Origin: JBAXEO01 sp964541375
Lineage (GTDB): Bacteria; Actinomycetota; Coriobacteriia; Anaerosomatales; JAAXUF01
Assembly (NCBI GenBank): GCA_964541375.1
Contig: CAZIPT010000010.1
Location: forward strand, 1-41,855
Direction: 5' to 3'
DNA length: 41,855 nucleotides
The notes beneath the pieces were generated by a model. It did no database searches, was not told the origin of the DNA, and was given only the letters and a program-made list of their open reading frames with translations. Position numbers and translations under genes: made by a program. Shown piece after piece: positions 22,071 to 30,469 of the stretch; the stretch's first letter is position 1, and each line of letters starts with the position of its first letter.

Positions 22071-22739
22071 CTAGCGAATCAGCGGCAGGAGCCCCTTCAG
22101 CAGCAGGTAAGCTCCGAAGACAACGCAGATGACCACGGTGATCGCCGTGGAATGCTTCTTCGCCCACGCACCCAGCGGTTTGAGGACGGTGTCCGTCTGT
22201 TTGGGAGCGACCGTGGCTATGCAGGCCGGAATCAGTGCCGGAATCATGACCGCCAGGTAGCCGATCGCTACGGCCGCGAGCCGCGCCGCATCAGGCGCGT
22301 CGGAGACGCCGGCCTCCTTCATGATGGCGATGTAGAGCACAAGCGAGCTCGCATCCGTGACGATCATCAGGGCGCCGAATCCAAAGTACTCGCCGAGCCG
22401 CGGCTTTGCCGTCGCTTCGTGACGCGGTGCGCGAGAGGTCTCAGCGCTGGGGCGATTCCGGGTGGCCAGCTTTCGTACGGCGAGGGCCAGTAGTATCACG
22501 CCGAAAACGATGTCCACCCACTCGATGGCCAGCGGGTTCACCGACTTCATCAACTGGGCCACCCATGGCACCGCGATCGTGAAGCCCACAAGGGCGATGG
22601 ATCCGCCAGCCACAAAGGCCCAAGAGCGCGCTCGAGGCGCGACCTTCCCGGACAGCACAAGAATCACTGCAGTCAGCAAGGTCGGACTGACCATTGCCCC
22701 GAGCGCGAGCGGGATCGTCTTCGCAAACAACTCGTTCAT
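22071..22739 (-). CDS. GAP/Sap (LysE-like) family membrane transporter
   Basis: This 222-residue protein has six predicted membrane helices in the layout of the GAP (sulfolipid-1-addressing protein, PF11139) family, related to LysE exporters: two helices, ending in a loop with SGKVAPRARSW, two more, a charged cytoplasmic loop (about 93-118), then GFGALMIVTDASSLVLYIAI and the last helices. Substrate unknown; relatives export lipids or amino acids. The ATG at 22739 is divergent from the next gene. The product lies in the cytoplasmic membrane. Confidence 0.75.
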   Translation of the reverse strand: MNELFAKTIPLALGAMVSPTLLTAVILVLSGKVAPRARSWAFVAGGSIALVGFTIAVPWVAQLMKSVNPLAIEWVDIVFGVILLALAVRKLATRNRPSAETSRAPRHEATAKPRLGEYFGFGALMIVTDASSLVLYIAIMKEAGVSDAPDAARLAAVAIGYLAVMIPALIPACIATVAPKQTDTVLKPLGAWAKKHSTAITVVICVVFGAYLLLKGLLPLIR

Positions 22740-22944
22740 GTGATGAGCCCCTGACTAGGCACTTTGTGAAGCGGATTCGACCGTCCGGGCAGATCCACGC
22801 GGTGTCGGAGCGGGTCTTGAGGTCATTTCCTTATGTGAACCCTCTAATGCTGCGGGGAAGCTATGGGGTTAGACTACCCGTTGGCGAGAATCCTAGCCGT
22901 TGCCGTAGCCGTCCTTCGCCCCGGAGCACTGAGGAGACCGACCC

Positions 22945-24123
22945 GTGTCCCACACTTCAGCGAGAAGTCGCACGACTCTCACCCTCCCGAGAATCACCGC
23001 TCTGCTGGTCGTTTCGATCATCGCCACCCTGGTATTCGCATCGTCAGCGTTCGCGGCTGTCTTCAATCCCAATCTCGTCATATCCGACGACAACATGCGT
23101 GCAGACGACAGTTACACCAGCGCCGATGTTCAGGCGTTTCTGCAGTCCAAGGGCAGTGTCCTCGCCACTCGGTCGTTCGCGCGCCACGACAACGGGTCGG
23201 TAGCTCCCGCATCGACCATCATCTTCGAGGCAGCCCGGGCCTATCGCATCAGCCCCAAGGTCTTGCTGGTGATGCTGCAGAAGGAGCAGAGCCTGATCAC
23301 GGGCTCCTACACGGGCACCACCTTGGCCTACAAGCTTGACTGGGCTGTGGGCATGGGCGTACCTGACAACTCCCCGCGCAATGAGCGGTACCGGGGATTC
23401 GGCAACCAGCTTTGGTATGCAGCCCAGCGGCTCGATGGCTACGGTGAAGGCAAGAACGGGTCGACGGTTCCGCTCTGGAAGCCGGGCCTCGCCAACAGCT
23501 ACACGCCACCGGGTGTTCGAACAGGCAATATCGCCACATACAAGCTGTATGTCTACAACCCCAGCATCGGTGCGAATCAGCCATACCCGGATCAGAACAC
23601 CAAGGACGGGGACCATCTCTCCGGCAACGCGAGCTTCTGGCTCATCCACTGGAGGTGGTTTGGTGACCCGTTCGCCAACCCGGCGATCCGTCCCGTGTAC
23701 GCCTTCCAGGACAGGAAGAGCGGCTCGTACCTGTACACCACGTCACCCGCCGAGAAGTACAAGCTCTCTCGCGCCTCGAAGACCTACTCGTATCGAGGCA
23801 CGATGGCGAGTGTCAACACCTCAGGTGGAGTGAATCCCGTGCCGGTGTACAAGTTCCTCAACAAGAAGACGAACGTGTACACGTACACGATTTCCGAACG
23901 CACGAAGCGGCAGCGGCTATCACAACCCAGGAAGTACTCCTACCGGGGCGTCGCGTTCTCGGCGTCGGTCAACCCTGCCGGCCGCCCGGTCTACCGGTTC
24001 GCGAGCAAGAAGAACGGTGGACACCTGTTCATCTCCAACGATTCCTCCAAGAAGTACTACCTGAGCAAGGCGAACCGCAAGAAGTGGCGCTACGAGGGTG
24101 TCGCCTTCTATCTGATGCCCTAG
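22945..24123 (+). CDS. Exported lysozyme-like protein with DUF5648-type repeats
   Basis: This 392-residue protein has a signal peptide (hydrophobic at about 18-37, cleavage near AFA). A domain of about 200 residues follows with SPKVLLVMLQKEQSLIT, which looks like a lysozyme/transglycosylase core with a candidate acidic residue, and WYAAQRLDGY. The C-terminus has three repeats of the pattern PVYAFQDRKSGSYLYTTS ... YKLS, matching DUF5648-type domains found in secreted hydrolases and probably used to bind wall sugars. GTG 22945 has GAGGAG 8 nt upstream. It probably acts on peptidoglycan outside the membrane; it was named hemagglutinin-like in related genomes as I recall. Confidence 0.7.
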   Translation: MSHTSARSRTTLTLPRITALLVVSIIATLVFASSAFAAVFNPNLVISDDNMRADDSYTSADVQAFLQSKGSVLATRSFARHDNGSVAPASTIIFEAARAYRISPKVLLVMLQKEQSLITGSYTGTTLAYKLDWAVGMGVPDNSPRNERYRGFGNQLWYAAQRLDGYGEGKNGSTVPLWKPGLANSYTPPGVRTGNIATYKLYVYNPSIGANQPYPDQNTKDGDHLSGNASFWLIHWRWFGDPFANPAIRPVYAFQDRKSGSYLYTTSPAEKYKLSRASKTYSYRGTMASVNTSGGVNPVPVYKFLNKKTNVYTYTISERTKRQRLSQPRKYSYRGVAFSASVNPAGRPVYRFASKKNGGHLFISNDSSKKYYLSKANRKKWRYEGVAFYLMP

Positions 24124-24142
24124 TCAGGCCTGCTGGCCGCGT

Positions 24143-25495
24143 CTACCAAGCGGCGTAGTTCTCGGCTTCCGCGTAAGACGGATGCACTCCCAGAATCCCC
24201 TGCAGGTCGGCAGCTGGGAGGCGAGTACGCACCGCGATGGCCGCGGCGAAGACGAGGTCGCTCGCTGTTGGGCCGGCGATCTGTGCGCCCAGGATCACTC
24301 CGTCAGTCTCGCCGATGACCAGCTGCACGAAAGCGTCTCTCTCGTCGTCCGCGATGGCCGCTCCGGTGTCGTCCGAGCCAATGCGGTTCACGCGCACCGG
24401 AATACCGGCCTTCTCGGCGGATTCGGGGGTCAGACCCACGGTGGCCAGTTGCGGGCTCGTGAAGCACGCAATGGGGACCGCCGAGAGATCGGCGATGTGC
24501 GGTGTTCCGGTATAGATGGACTGCGCCACGGTGCTCCCCTGTAGAGATGCTACCGGGGTCTGCATCATTCCACCTGCGGCGTCGCCGCAGGCGCAGACTC
24601 GCGGGTTGGTCGTCAGTAGCGATGCGTCCAGCCTCAGACGGCCACGATCGTCGACTTCGATGCCGGCGGCGGCCAGGTCGAGGTCGTCGAGATTCGGCCT
24701 GCGCCCGGCTGCGAAGAGCAGCCGATCGCACGGCAGTTCCCTCGCGGAATCCTCTGAGCCGGCGAGCAGTGCCACCAGCCCTTCGTCACCCTTCGAGACG
24801 CCAGCTAGAGTCGTATTCGTGTGGAAGCGCACGCCCATCTCGGTGAGTCGGGCACACGCCGCTCGGGAAAGTGACTGGTCCAGCATCGATAGGATTCTCG
24901 GTCCGCGTTCGATAACGTCGACACGGGTGCCGAAGGACGCGAAGATGCCTGCCAGCTCCATCGCGATGAACCCGCCGCCCAGAATCACGAGAGAGCGAGG
25001 AGGAGCCGGGTAGCGCAGCGCGTCCTCGGATGTGTCGCCCAGATCGGCTCCCGGAATCTCCGGAAGCACCGGAACGGAGCCCGTGGCGATGACTACGTGG
25101 TCGGCAGAGAGCGTTTCCGCACCCACCGCAACCTCGTGGTCGGAAACGAAGTGGGCACCTCCGCACAGCACTCTGATGCCGCGGGCGGTCAGAAGGGCAT
25201 CCTGGTCGCCCGCGAACGACTCCTGAACGTGCCACTTCCACGCCAGCACCTCAGGCCAGTCCACCGAGATGTTGGTGCACTCCACTCCGAACTGTCCGGC
25301 GCGTCGGGCGTGTCGCGCAGCACGGGCTGCCACGTAGAGCGCCTTCTTGGGGATACAGCCTCGCCAAAGACACGTGCCCCCGACCTTGCCCGACTCGACG
25401 ATCGTCACGCTGTGACCTGAAGCCGCCAGGGACTTGGCCGCGCTGCGTCCCGCCGCTCCCGAGCCGATCACAACGACTGACTTCGTGACGCCCAT
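24143..25495 (-). CDS. FAD-dependent pyridine nucleotide-disulfide oxidoreductase
   Basis: This 450-residue flavoprotein belongs to the dihydrolipoamide dehydrogenase/glutathione reductase/mercuric reductase family. It has the FAD Rossmann motif GSGAAG (11-16), the redox-active pair GGTCLWRGCIPKKAL (C42 and C47), a second nucleotide-binding motif (VILGGGFIAMELAG), the second FAD motif CACGDAAGG and the C-terminal dimer domain with the active-site HPSYAE (H438, E443). All residues needed for dithiol-disulfide exchange with NAD(P)H are present. The substrate cannot be told: no lipoyl-enzyme or mer genes are nearby. ATG 25495 has a strong AGGAGG. It is divergent from the ABC-F gene. Confidence 0.88.
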   Translation of the reverse strand: MGVTKSVVVIGSGAAGRSAAKSLAASGHSVTIVESGKVGGTCLWRGCIPKKALYVAARAARHARRAGQFGVECTNISVDWPEVLAWKWHVQESFAGDQDALLTARGIRVLCGGAHFVSDHEVAVGAETLSADHVVIATGSVPVLPEIPGADLGDTSEDALRYPAPPRSLVILGGGFIAMELAGIFASFGTRVDVIERGPRILSMLDQSLSRAACARLTEMGVRFHTNTTLAGVSKGDEGLVALLAGSEDSARELPCDRLLFAAGRRPNLDDLDLAAAGIEVDDRGRLRLDASLLTTNPRVCACGDAAGGMMQTPVASLQGSTVAQSIYTGTPHIADLSAVPIACFTSPQLATVGLTPESAEKAGIPVRVNRIGSDDTGAAIADDERDAFVQLVIGETDGVILGAQIAGPTASDLVFAAAIAVRTRLPAADLQGILGVHPSYAEAENYAAW

Positions 25496-25573
25496 TGCCG
25501 CCTCCTGGGAACGTTTGCCGAGTTGTAGAGAGCTTCCCCGCGCCGAGCAGGTCGGAAACGGAGCGTGAGGTGC

Positions 25574-25590
25574 TATAGTCAGCGGCTGTG
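25574..25590 (+). promoter_or_regulatory. Extended -10 promoter of the ABC-F gene, leaderless
   Basis: TGCTATAGT (25571-25579) is an extended -10 element. The GTG start lies at 25588, 8 nt after the -10 box and with no Shine-Dalgarno, so the transcript probably begins at or next to the start codon. Confidence 0.6.
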
Positions 25591-27708
25591 ATTCTCTCCG
25601 TAGACAACGTCAGCAAGTCCTTCGGTGCGCGCGTCCTGTTCAAGGACGCGCGTTTGCGCGTGGGCGCGCGGGATCGCATCGCCCTCGTGGGGCCGAACGG
25701 GGCCGGCAAGACGACACCCCCCGATATCAACCCCGGTCCCCAAAACCCCGATGAGGGCGTCAGCCCCCCCCCCCGCCGCGTGGGCCACGGCCCACCGGAG
25801 CAGGAAGCGATCGAGATGGCCGGCCGATCGGTCCTTGCCGAGGCGCTCACCGCCGCTGAGCATGTCACGTCACTTGAGCACCGCCTGACCGTGCTTGCGG
25901 AGGATCTCGAAGCCGCCGAGCCGGGGGAGGACCAAGAACGCACTCTCGAAGAATATGGCCGACTGCACGAACGCTTCGAGGCGCTCGGCGGATACACCAT
26001 CGAGTCGGATGCGCGCGCGGTCCTCTTCGGCCTCGGCTTCAAGGAGCCGGACCTCGAGCGACTCACTGACGAGTTCTCGGGCGGATGGCAGATGCGTCTT
26101 GCGCTCGCGAAGCTTCTACTGCGCCAGCCTGACGTCCTGCTCCTCGACGAACCCACAAACCACCTCGACCTTGAGTCGGTAACCTGGATCGAGGGCTTCC
26201 TGCGTTCGTATGAGGGCGCGATCATCCTCGTCAGTCACGACCGCGCCTTCATGGAGAATCTGGTCGACCACGTCGCCGAGATTGACCAGGGCAAGGTCAC
26301 CGCGTACACGGGCACCTACTCGGAGTACATCGCCGCGCGTGAGCTCGCACTCGAGCAGCTTCAGGCCGCATATGATGCGCAGCAGAAGGAAATCGCGCAC
26401 ATGGAGGCGTTCGTGGAGCGCTTCCGCTACAAGAACACCAAGTCCAAACAGGCGCAGGACCGCGTCAAGAAGCTCGAGAAGATCGAGCGCATCGTCCTCC
26501 CGGAAGCCCGCAAGGTGGTCAGGTTCCGCTTTCCCCAACCACCGCGAACCGGGGAGCTCGTGATCAAACTCGAGGACGTGTCAAAGTCCTACGACGACAA
26601 TGTCGTCTACCAGGGCCTCGACTTCGCACTCTATCGCGGAGACAAGGTCGCACTTGTGGGTCCCAACGGCGCCGGCAAGTCGACACTGCTCAAGATGCTC
26701 GCCGGCGCGCTCAAGCCTGATAGCGGCGTGCGGGAGCTCGGCCATCACGTCGATGTTGCCTACTTCGCGCAGCATCAGCTTCAGGCGCTGCACCTGGACA
26801 ACACCGTGTACATGGAAGTCGATGGAGTGGCCCCCGGGTGGACACAGTCTGAGGTGCGCTCGCTCCTGGGCGCGTTCCTCTTCAAGAAGGACGACGTGGA
26901 GAAGAAGGTCCGCGTGCTGTCGGGCGGCGAGAAGGGTCGACTTGCGCTCGCGAAGATGCTGGTGAAACCGGCTCCGCTCCTGTGCCTGGACGAGCCTACC
27001 AACCACCTCGACATCACCTCCTCCGATGTTCTCGAGCAAGCGCTGAAGCGCTACGAGGGGACGATCGCGCTCATCACCCATGACAGGCACCTGATTCGCG
27101 CGATAGCGAACAAGATCGTCGAGGTTCGTGACGGCCGCGTCACGGTGTTCGATGGTGACTACGACTACTACCTTTTCAAGCGTGCAGAGCGGGAGGCTGC
27201 CCAGAAGGGGGCCGCCCAGCCGGCTTCGCCTTCAACGGGACGCCAGCGCAAGATGGGAGAGGCGACGACCGCCACCTCCACGGTCGTCAGGGCCGTCCCC
27301 ACGGAAGAGGCGACAACCGCTGCTTCGAGAGGCCGTCAACCGCGAAGGGTGCATGCAATCGACGGAGCCGTGAGCCTTGGACCAAAGGACACAACCCCTG
27401 CTGTGGTTGGTTCGGGACCTAAGACCAAGGAACAGAAGCGCGCTGAGGCCGAGGCCCGCAATCGTGCCTACCGTGCCGCTCGCGGAGGAAAGGAACGGCT
27501 GGCAAAGGTCGAGGTCGAGCTTGATGAGATGCAGTCACGCCACGACGCACTCGTCGATCTGATGGCGCAGCCGGAGCTGTACTCGGACCAGTCAGCCTTC
27601 GACGCTGCACTCGCTGAGTATACCGAGGTGAAGAGCCGCATCCCCGTCCTGGAATCGGAATGGGTTGCGCTTACCGATGAGATCGAGCGAGCGGAGAGGG
27701 AGCAGTAG
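25588..27708 (+). CDS. ABC-F family ATPase (Uup/EttA-like) with anomalous first Walker A region
   Basis: This 706-residue soluble protein has two ATP-binding cassettes and no membrane domain; ABC-F proteins act on ribosomes. Cassette 1 has GPNGAGKTT (35-43), the signature FSGGWQMRLALAK and LLLDEPTNHLD; cassette 2 has GPNGAGKSTLLKMLAG, LSGGEKGRLALAK and CLDEPTNHLD. A linker with a coiled coil separates them, and the C-terminus (about 600-706) is another coiled coil, as in Uup. The segment after the first Walker A is abnormal: PPDINPG stands where LLKxxxG is usual, then GPQNPDEG and SPPPRR over a run of 11 C (25764-25774). The frame stays open. This may be a sequencing error. The mRNA looks leaderless. 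Confidence 0.88.
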   Translation: MILSVDNVSKSFGARVLFKDARLRVGARDRIALVGPNGAGKTTPPDINPGPQNPDEGVSPPPRRVGHGPPEQEAIEMAGRSVLAEALTAAEHVTSLEHRLTVLAEDLEAAEPGEDQERTLEEYGRLHERFEALGGYTIESDARAVLFGLGFKEPDLERLTDEFSGGWQMRLALAKLLLRQPDVLLLDEPTNHLDLESVTWIEGFLRSYEGAIILVSHDRAFMENLVDHVAEIDQGKVTAYTGTYSEYIAARELALEQLQAAYDAQQKEIAHMEAFVERFRYKNTKSKQAQDRVKKLEKIERIVLPEARKVVRFRFPQPPRTGELVIKLEDVSKSYDDNVVYQGLDFALYRGDKVALVGPNGAGKSTLLKMLAGALKPDSGVRELGHHVDVAYFAQHQLQALHLDNTVYMEVDGVAPGWTQSEVRSLLGAFLFKKDDVEKKVRVLSGGEKGRLALAKMLVKPAPLLCLDEPTNHLDITSSDVLEQALKRYEGTIALITHDRHLIRAIANKIVEVRDGRVTVFDGDYDYYLFKRAEREAAQKGAAQPASPSTGRQRKMGEATTATSTVVRAVPTEEATTAASRGRQPRRVHAIDGAVSLGPKDTTPAVVGSGPKTKEQKRAEAEARNRAYRAARGGKERLAKVEVELDEMQSRHDALVDLMAQPELYSDQSAFDAALAEYTEVKSRIPVLESEWVALTDEIERAEREQ

Positions 27709-27761
27709 GTTTTCGGGCTCCCGTACGCTTTGACCTGCGGTTTGGTACCGAAGCCTCTCGA

Positions 27762-27779
27762 TTGTAACAATCTTTACAA
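27762..27779. promoter_or_regulatory. Rex-like operator upstream of the nuo operon
   Basis: TTGTAACAATCTTTACAA is an 18-bp inverted repeat (TTGTAA, 6-nt gap, TTACAA) with the TTGT-N10-ACAA frame of Rex operators; the known actinobacterial consensus is TTGTGAA-N4-TTCACAA. Rex represses respiratory genes when NADH is low. The right half overlaps the -35 box of the promoter, so binding would block RNA polymerase. Confidence 0.6.
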
Positions 27780-27801
27780 AGTCATTCTTGATGCCTACAC
27801 T
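27773..27801 (+). promoter_or_regulatory. Promoter of the nuo operon
   Basis: TTTACA (27773-27778) and TACACT (27796-27801) are separated by exactly 17 nt. It leaves a 5' leader of about 100 nt before nuoA. The -35 box lies within the Rex-like operator. Confidence 0.6.
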
Positions 27802-27909
27802 GTCACCAGCCGTCTGGTCGCTGCTGTCACGGTGACCGACGACCCTACAAAGAGTGTCTAACCGGATCTCGGAGCACCCGCGACGAGAAGACATGCTCAG
27901 GGGGGCTGG

Positions 27910-28278
27910 ATGCTGGGGGCATACGCACAGGCGATCCTATTCGTCTTGGGTCTCGCCGTATCCTCGGCCGCCTTCATCGGAGTCGTCTTCCTCGCCAATG
28001 CGCTCCTCTCTCCCAAGAACCCCGGTTTTGAGAAGGGGACTCCGTTCGAGTGCGGGATGGAGCAGGCGGGTGAGCCTTGGGCTTCACCGCGGTTGCGATT
28101 CTCCACCATCGCGATGCTGTTCGTGCTGTTCGACGCAGAGGCCGTGCTGCTCTTCGCCGTGGCATCGTCGCTTCGTGGCAACCCTTTGGCCGCGCTTGAG
28201 GTCGGGGTGTTCGTCCTCTTCCTTGCGTTCGGACTTATGTACGCGTGGCGCAAGGGGGCTCTGGAATGGCGATCGTAG
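27910..28278 (+). CDS. nuoA: NADH-quinone oxidoreductase subunit A
   Basis: This 122-residue membrane subunit of complex I has three helices and the conserved segment KGTPFECGMEQAGEP (loop Cys at the quinone site), followed by RLRFSTIAMLFVLFDAEAVL, the family hallmark. It heads the operon nuoABCDHIJKLMN. ATG 27910 has GGGGGG a few nt upstream. nuoB starts inside its last codons (13-nt overlap). Confidence 0.93.
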   Translation: MLGAYAQAILFVLGLAVSSAAFIGVVFLANALLSPKNPGFEKGTPFECGMEQAGEPWASPRLRFSTIAMLFVLFDAEAVLLFAVASSLRGNPLAALEVGVFVLFLAFGLMYAWRKGALEWRS

Positions 28279-28850
28279 ACCGCATCGGTGCCGGGCTCGA
28301 AAACCTGGGCGGCGGGATCATCCTTACGAGCGTCGATGCGCTTGCCGACTGGTCGCGCGGGCAGTCACTCTGGGCCTTTCCCATGGGCACGGCATGCTGT
28401 GCGATGGAGCTCATTGCCGCGTCGTTCAACAAGTTCGACTTCGATCGTCTCGGCACGTTTCCGCGGCCTGATCCTCGCCACACCGACGTCATGATTCTCG
28501 CCGGCACGATCACCGAGAAGATGAAGCCGGCGGTGCGTCGGCTCTACGACCAGATGCCTGACCCCAAGTGGGTCATCGCCATGGGCAACTGCACGATCTC
28601 GGGAGGCATCTTCCACTACGACTCGTACTCTGTCGTGCGCGGAGCGGACCTCTTCCTACCGGTCGACGTCTACATCGCTGGCTGTCCGCCTCGGCCAGAG
28701 TCTCTCCAAGACGGCGTGCTACGGCTTCGAGAGTTGGTCAGGACCGAGTCGATCGCGCCCGGCAAGCGGCGGGAGCGGACATTGAGTCTCCCGGGGTCAC
28801 CGGCCCAGCAGGTCATCGCAGAGGCAGGGCCGGAGGAGTCCGATGACTGA
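28266..28850 (+). CDS. nuoB: NADH-quinone oxidoreductase subunit B
   Basis: This 194-residue peripheral subunit holds iron-sulfur cluster N2, which passes electrons to quinone. Its ligands are seen as the tandem Cys in TACCAMEL, GNCTISGG and GCPPRPE. ATG 28266 is chosen because homologues start just before this point; GTG 28245 would add seven residues. It overlaps nuoA by 13 nt and nuoC by 8 nt, so the reading is coupled along the operon. The C-terminal 25 residues are a low-complexity tail. Confidence 0.95.
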   Translation: MAIVDRIGAGLENLGGGIILTSVDALADWSRGQSLWAFPMGTACCAMELIAASFNKFDFDRLGTFPRPDPRHTDVMILAGTITEKMKPAVRRLYDQMPDPKWVIAMGNCTISGGIFHYDSYSVVRGADLFLPVDVYIAGCPPRPESLQDGVLRLRELVRTESIAPGKRRERTLSLPGSPAQQVIAEAGPEESDD

Positions 28851-29307
28851 CTTCGAGCGGCTGCAGCTACGCCTCGCGGAGCTCTCACCCAAGCTCTACC
28901 CGCTCTTCTCCGAGGAGTTCGGCGACACAGTCATCGGCGTGGAGAGCACGGACCTGTTGTCGACCGCCCATGAGCTACGGGAACTCGGTTTCGATCGTCT
29001 CGGCATGCTCACGGCTGTGGACCGTCAGGAATGGTTCACGCTGGTGTACCGACTGGCGTCGCGCGCACTCTCGGCGGCGGTGTTCCTCAAGACGAGGGTG
29101 CCTCGGGACGATGCGCACATTCACTCGCTCTGCGAGGTCTGGCCTGCAGCCAACTGGCAGGAGCGCGAGGTCTTCGACCTCTTCGGAATCGTGTTCGACG
29201 AGCATCCTGACCTGCGGCGGATACTCCTTCCCGACGACTGGGTCGGTTTCCCGCTGCGCAAGGACTATGAAGACGAACGCCTCATCAGGCGTCCTGACTA
29301 CATCTGA
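28843..29307 (+). CDS. nuoC: NADH-quinone oxidoreductase subunit C
   Basis: This 154-residue subunit of the complex I connecting module shows the hallmark QEREVFDLFGIVFDEHPDLR and then PLRKDYEDE. It supports NuoB and NuoD. It is not fused to NuoD, unlike in E. coli. ATG 28843 overlaps nuoB; nuoD follows after 16 bp with its own strong Shine-Dalgarno. Confidence 0.94.
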   Translation: MTDFERLQLRLAELSPKLYPLFSEEFGDTVIGVESTDLLSTAHELRELGFDRLGMLTAVDRQEWFTLVYRLASRALSAAVFLKTRVPRDDAHIHSLCEVWPAANWQEREVFDLFGIVFDEHPDLRRILLPDDWVGFPLRKDYEDERLIRRPDYI

Positions 29308-29323
29308 CGAAAGGAGGGCAGAC

Positions 29324-30469
29324 GTGACACTTCAGATTGAATCGCGCACCCCGGCGACTGACGACGCCGGGAATCCGGTCGAGGAGCTGGTGGTCAACGT
29401 CGGCCCTTCGCATCCATCGACTCACGGGGTCGGAAGGATCATCGTCCATCTGGACGGGGACGTCATCACCAAAGTGACACCGGTGATCGGCTACCTGCAC
29501 CGAGGCATCGAGAAGATGGCCGAGAATCGCACGTATCTGCAGGTCGTGCCTCTGACCGACCGGCTTGACTACGTGGGAAGCATGTACGCGAACTGGGCGT
29601 ACTGCCGCGCGGTCGAGCGGCTTGCGGGAATCCGCGTTCCTGAGCGGGCGGAGTATCTCCGCGTCATCGTTTGCGAACTCCAGCGCATCGCCAGTCACAT
29701 GATGAGCATCGGCTCTTCGGCGGCCGACACGGGTGCGTTTTCGATGTTCATCTACGCCTTCGACGTCCGCGAGAGAATCATCGAGCTGTTCGAGGACCTC
29801 TGCGGTTCGCGGCTCACCTACAACTACGTGCGACCGGGCGGTGTCTCCAAAGACGTTCCTGAGGGCTGGATTGACGATGTCCTCGAGTACACGCGTTCGC
29901 TCGGCCCGCGCCTCGAAGAACTGGACAAGCTCTTCTTCGGCAACACGATAACTCGTGGACGTCTCAAGGGCATCGGCGTCCTGTCCGCCGAAGACGCTGT
30001 CGCGTGGGGAGCATCGGGGCCTGCGGCGCGCGGTAGCGGCGTCAGCTGGGACCTGCGCAAACACCGCGCGTACTCGGTCTACCCGCGCATGGAGTTCGAC
30101 GTGATCGTGGGGGAGAACGGGGACGCCTACGACCGTAGCCGGATCAGGCTCATCGAGTGTCACGAGTCTGCGAAGATCATCGAACAATGCATCGCACAGA
30201 TGCCCGTTGGCGCGGTGAAGGCCGAGGGGCTTCCTCGGCTCATCAGGCCTAACGTCGGCGAAGCGTACGACCACATCGAGTCCGCGAGAGGGTCTCTCGG
30301 CGTGTACCTCGTCTCAGACGGCTCCGAGCGGCCGTACCGGATGAAGGTGCGCTCGCCGGCGTTCTGTAACCTAGCCCTGCTTCCGCTACTGGCGGTTGGC
30401 CACACCCTGCCCGACCTGGTGGTCGTTCTCGGTTCGCTCGATCCCGTGTTTGGTGAGGTGGATCGATGA
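29324..30469 (+). CDS. nuoD: NADH-quinone oxidoreductase subunit D
   Basis: This 381-residue subunit is the 49-kDa type that forms the quinone pocket with NuoB and descends from the large subunit of NiFe hydrogenase. Motifs are GPSHPSTHGVGRI (quinone-binding His), GYLHRGIEKMAENRTY, RIASHMMSIGSSAADTGAFS, and a C-terminus with LGSLDPVFGEVDR. The nickel-binding cysteines are absent, as expected of complex I. GTG 29324 has GAAAGGAGGG upstream. It overlaps nuoH by ATGA. nuoE, nuoF and nuoG, which usually come next, are missing. Confidence 0.95.
   Translation: MTLQIESRTPATDDAGNPVEELVVNVGPSHPSTHGVGRIIVHLDGDVITKVTPVIGYLHRGIEKMAENRTYLQVVPLTDRLDYVGSMYANWAYCRAVERLAGIRVPERAEYLRVIVCELQRIASHMMSIGSSAADTGAFSMFIYAFDVRERIIELFEDLCGSRLTYNYVRPGGVSKDVPEGWIDDVLEYTRSLGPRLEELDKLFFGNTITRGRLKGIGVLSAEDAVAWGASGPAARGSGVSWDLRKHRAYSVYPRMEFDVIVGENGDAYDRSRIRLIECHESAKIIEQCIAQMPVGAVKAEGLPRLIRPNVGEAYDHIESARGSLGVYLVSDGSERPYRMKVRSPAFCNLALLPLLAVGHTLPDLVVVLGSLDPVFGEVDR

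Noticed and set aside
22740..22944. c-di-AMP (ydaO) riboswitch before the exported lysozyme-like gene
   Set aside because: Wall-hydrolase genes in actinobacteria often have one, but the conserved core was not recognisable here by eye.
29285..30274. 329-codon minus-strand open frame opposite nuoD
   Set aside because: Antisense to nuoD with low-complexity Asp/Arg/Val composition; no support.
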